Source: Fen-1258 sp947085815
GTDB lineage: Bacteria; Bacteroidota; Ignavibacteria; Ignavibacteriales; Melioribacteraceae
Length of the DNA stretch: 64,000 nt
Assembly: GCA_947085815.1 (NCBI GenBank)
Contig: CAMTXU010000008.1
Coordinates: 62,001-126,000, forward strand
Reading direction: 5' to 3'
Under the pieces are notes generated by a model. It was not told the DNA's origin and did not search any database. It saw nothing but the letters and a program-made list of their open reading frames with translations. Positions 62,114 to 64,000 of this stretch are shown in pieces. Position numbers and translations under genes: made by a program. How positions within the stretch are numbered: the stretch's first letter is position 1; every line of letters starts with the position of its first letter.

Positions 62114-62186
62114 GTCATTACAAATCCCGCTTTAGCGGGACGAAGTAATCTTTTGCATTCGATTGCTTCGCTACGCTCGCAATGAC
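62114..62186. repeat. Dispersed intergenic repeat with 6-bp terminal inverted ends
   Basis: A 73-bp element begins GTCATT (62114-62119) and ends AATGAC (62181-62186). Inside is a hairpin TCCCGC/GCGGGA (62125-62140) and GCTTCGCTACGCTCGCAATG. On the minus strand it reads GTCATTGCGAGCGTAGCGAAGCAATC, split here after the first 20, typical of repeats dispersed in many genomes (mobile-element-like, REP/MITE type). A second short repeat, starting CCTGCCCGCCGC, follows at 62201-62236. Confidence 0.55.
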
Positions 62187-62299
62187 GATTGTATGCCGCA
62201 ACCTGCCCGCCGCTTTGCTTTAGTAGGCGCGGCGGAGAAATTAAACATAGAGAGATTAACCAATGAATATTTTCAGCAAATAATGAGGCAATCCAAAAG

Positions 62300-64000
62300 A
62301 TGAAAAGATTTACTTTTTCTAATCCCGGTTCAATGTTGAGATTTTACTTCTTTCTTACATTAACAATTCTCCTTTTCAATTTGAGCAACTTAACGGCACA
62401 AACAACAACATCTTCACCTCAAAAATCTATAGATGTTAAAGGATATGTAGTTGATTCCAAAACCAAGGAGCCTCTTGTTTATGCAACTGTAATGATAAAG
62501 AATACTTCAATTGGTACATCAACTAATCAACGCGGTTATTTTATTCTTCCGGATATTGAAGCAGATGCTAATACACTCTTAGTTTCTTATATAGGATATG
62601 TAAAAAAAGAAGTGGCTCTAAAAGGGAATGGACCTATTAGTACAATACAAATTGAGTTGGAACAAAAAGATTATCAAACGGGCGAAGTAGTAATAGTTGG
62701 AGATCAGTATAAGTATTGGAAAAATTCTGAGGCGGTAAGCCAAATAACAATTTCTCCACTTACTCTTTCAAAACTTCCCAGTCTTGGTGAGAAAGATATT
62801 TTTAGATCGCTGCAATTACTACCCGGCATAAGTTCTTTGAATGATGGATCTGCAGGTTTGTATGTTAGAGGCGGAACGCCGGATCAAAATCTAATTTTAT
62901 TAGATGGTATTACGGTTTATCATGTTGATCACTTCTTCGGATTTTTTAGTGCGTTCAATGCCGATGCAATTAAGGACATTCAAATTTACAAGGGAGGATT
63001 TGATGCAAAGTTTGGAGGAAGATTATCCAGTGTTGTTGAGCTTAGCGGCAAGACGGGTGATATGGATAAATTTAGAATGAGTGCCGGCGCAAATTTGTTG
63101 AGCGCAAACGCGGTTGCTGAAATCCCGCTATCTAGTAAAGGCAGTATTCTAATTTCCGCAAGAAGATCTTACGCGGACATTATTAACAGCGGTATCTACG
63201 ATAAAATATTCGGCTTTCTAAAAGGTGGCGAAACAACAACAAACACTCCAACGGGCAAAGGAAGCGGACTAAATCAAAAAAGTACAACTCTTTTACCTTC
63301 GTTTTATTTTTATGATCTGAATGCAAAACTATCATATAATCTTTCTCCGAAAGATTTTGTCTCAATTAGTTTTTATAATGGTCAAGATTACTTAGATCAA
63401 TCGCAGTCGCCGCAAGACGTAACGATGCGGAGTGCACAATCTGCAAATGCTAAAAGAACCATTACCGATCTATCTGATTGGGGTAATTTTGGCGCAAGCA
63501 TTAAATACTTCAAGCAGTGGTCGGATAGACTGTATTCTGACGTAACAATCTCTTCTTCTCATTACTTCAGCAAAAAAAATCTTGGCACTCAATTCGATTT
63601 TAACGTACAGGATAGCAGTGCTGTTTTTACATCTCAAAACAACAATTCTTTGCAAGACAATAATGTTTATGATTTTACAATGAAATTTGACAATGATTAT
63701 TTGCTTTCCTCCAAACATAAAATTGGCTTCGGAGTATGGTATTCAAACATTTCTACAGATTACAAATACATAGTGAATGATTCATTATCAATATTGGACA
63801 AAAATCAGAGCGGATTTCACTTGGCGTCATATATTCAAGACAAATGGAAAGTGAACAATGATCTTAATGTTACAGTTGGTCTACGAGGAACTTTCTTTGA
63901 ACCCACAAAAAAAATCTACATTGAACCGCGGGCATCTTTTCAGTACAAACTCAACCCATTTGTTAAATTAAAAGGAGCTTGGGGAAATTATTACCAATTT
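62300..64000 (+). CDS. TonB-dependent receptor (partial, cut by window edge)
   Basis: 567 codons are open to the right edge. It has a signal peptide (FYFFLTLTILLFNLSNLTAQ), a carboxypeptidase regulatory-like domain (about 43-130, VVDSKTKEPLVYATVMIKNT, FILPDIEADANTLLVSYIGY), and a plug with LPSLGEKDIFRSLQLLPGIS, GLYVRGGTPDQNLILLDGI and DIQIYKGGFDAKFGGRLSS. It belongs to the larger SusC-like or outer-membrane receptor group; substrate unknown. The ATG at 62300 is chosen because an upstream ATG is stopped at once. Confidence 0.9.
   Translation, partial: MKRFTFSNPGSMLRFYFFLTLTILLFNLSNLTAQTTTSSPQKSIDVKGYVVDSKTKEPLVYATVMIKNTSIGTSTNQRGYFILPDIEADANTLLVSYIGYVKKEVALKGNGPISTIQIELEQKDYQTGEVVIVGDQYKYWKNSEAVSQITISPLTLSKLPSLGEKDIFRSLQLLPGISSLNDGSAGLYVRGGTPDQNLILLDGITVYHVDHFFGFFSAFNADAIKDIQIYKGGFDAKFGGRLSSVVELSGKTGDMDKFRMSAGANLLSANAVAEIPLSSKGSILISARRSYADIINSGIYDKIFGFLKGGETTTNTPTGKGSGLNQKSTTLLPSFYFYDLNAKLSYNLSPKDFVSISFYNGQDYLDQSQSPQDVTMRSAQSANAKRTITDLSDWGNFGASIKYFKQWSDRLYSDVTISSSHYFSKKNLGTQFDFNVQDSSAVFTSQNNNSLQDNNVYDFTMKFDNDYLLSSKHKIGFGVWYSNISTDYKYIVNDSLSILDKNQSGFHLASYIQDKWKVNNDLNVTVGLRGTFFEPTKKIYIEPRASFQYKLNPFVKLKGAWGNYYQF

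Larger units (their letters stand above)
61981..62299. other. Intergenic region with a terminator and dispersed repeats
   Basis: About 320 bp without a gene. It holds the terminator of the 61654 gene and, at 62114-62236, repeats described separately. The receptor start is at its right end. Confidence 0.5.

Overview
The window looks like chromosomal DNA of a free-living, facultatively anaerobic member of the Bacteroidota/Ignavibacteriota (FCB) lineage, most like Ignavibacteria. This is inferred from a type IX secretion C-terminal domain of the NQNYPNPFNPAT kind, a two-component propeller kinase, TonB receptors with a carboxypeptidase-like N-domain, a clade II type nosZ cluster, many PEGA and carboxypeptidase-regulatory domains, and AT-rich intergenic DNA. 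No rRNA, tRNA, CRISPR array, prophage or insertion sequence was recognised.

Layout. 1-6025: a large propeller-type sensor kinase (cut by the left edge), a lipoprotein and a TonB-dependent receptor. 6340-15390: metabolic and unknown genes, including a VOC protein, an NAD(P)-binding reductase, a tyrosine phosphatase broken by an in-frame TGA, two tandem DUF4342-like genes, a PfkB kinase, a fucose-isomerase-like protein, a DUF362 protein and a cupin. 15492-30213: an anaerobic nitrogen-oxide island. A leftward nrf operon (polyferredoxin, nrfH, nrfA, porin) faces a rightward nos operon (cytochrome c, nosZ, membrane protein, nosL, nosD, nosF, nosY), followed by a ferredoxin-like protein, the Fe-S repair protein RIC, a methyltransferase, and an Rrf2 regulator with Fe-S-type cysteines. 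The organism probably reduces nitrite to ammonium and N2O to N2; no nitrate or NO reductase is in the window.

30450-47372 is rich in signalling: RlpA, a PAS histidine kinase with a sigma-54 response regulator, a STAS protein and a receiver-PP2C phosphatase in one operon, then a MFS transporter, a U32 protein, a second STAS protein, and an operon joining a GAF sigma-54 activator, a PEGA Ser/Thr kinase, a Kelch type IX secreted protein and a DUF5683 protein. 47471-52308 carries nadB-nadC-nadA with an ITP/XTP phosphatase and a PhzF-family protein. 52555-55168 holds an esterase, an arylamine N-acetyltransferase and a DinB protein.

55300-61980 is the most intriguing part. Two small secreted Gly-rich proteins with DxNGDGxxD calcium-loop motifs flank an outer-membrane protein, a DUF4405 membrane protein, a membrane histidine kinase and a sigma-54 response regulator. 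Both small genes have a TGGCAC element exactly 64 bp before the start codon and a shared AGCCGG(A/T)CGAC element about 85-90 bp further upstream. This resembles the logic of ZraPSR envelope-stress systems, with different parts. The window ends inside a second TonB receptor. Three sigma-54 activators within 27 kb suggest heavy use of sigma-54.
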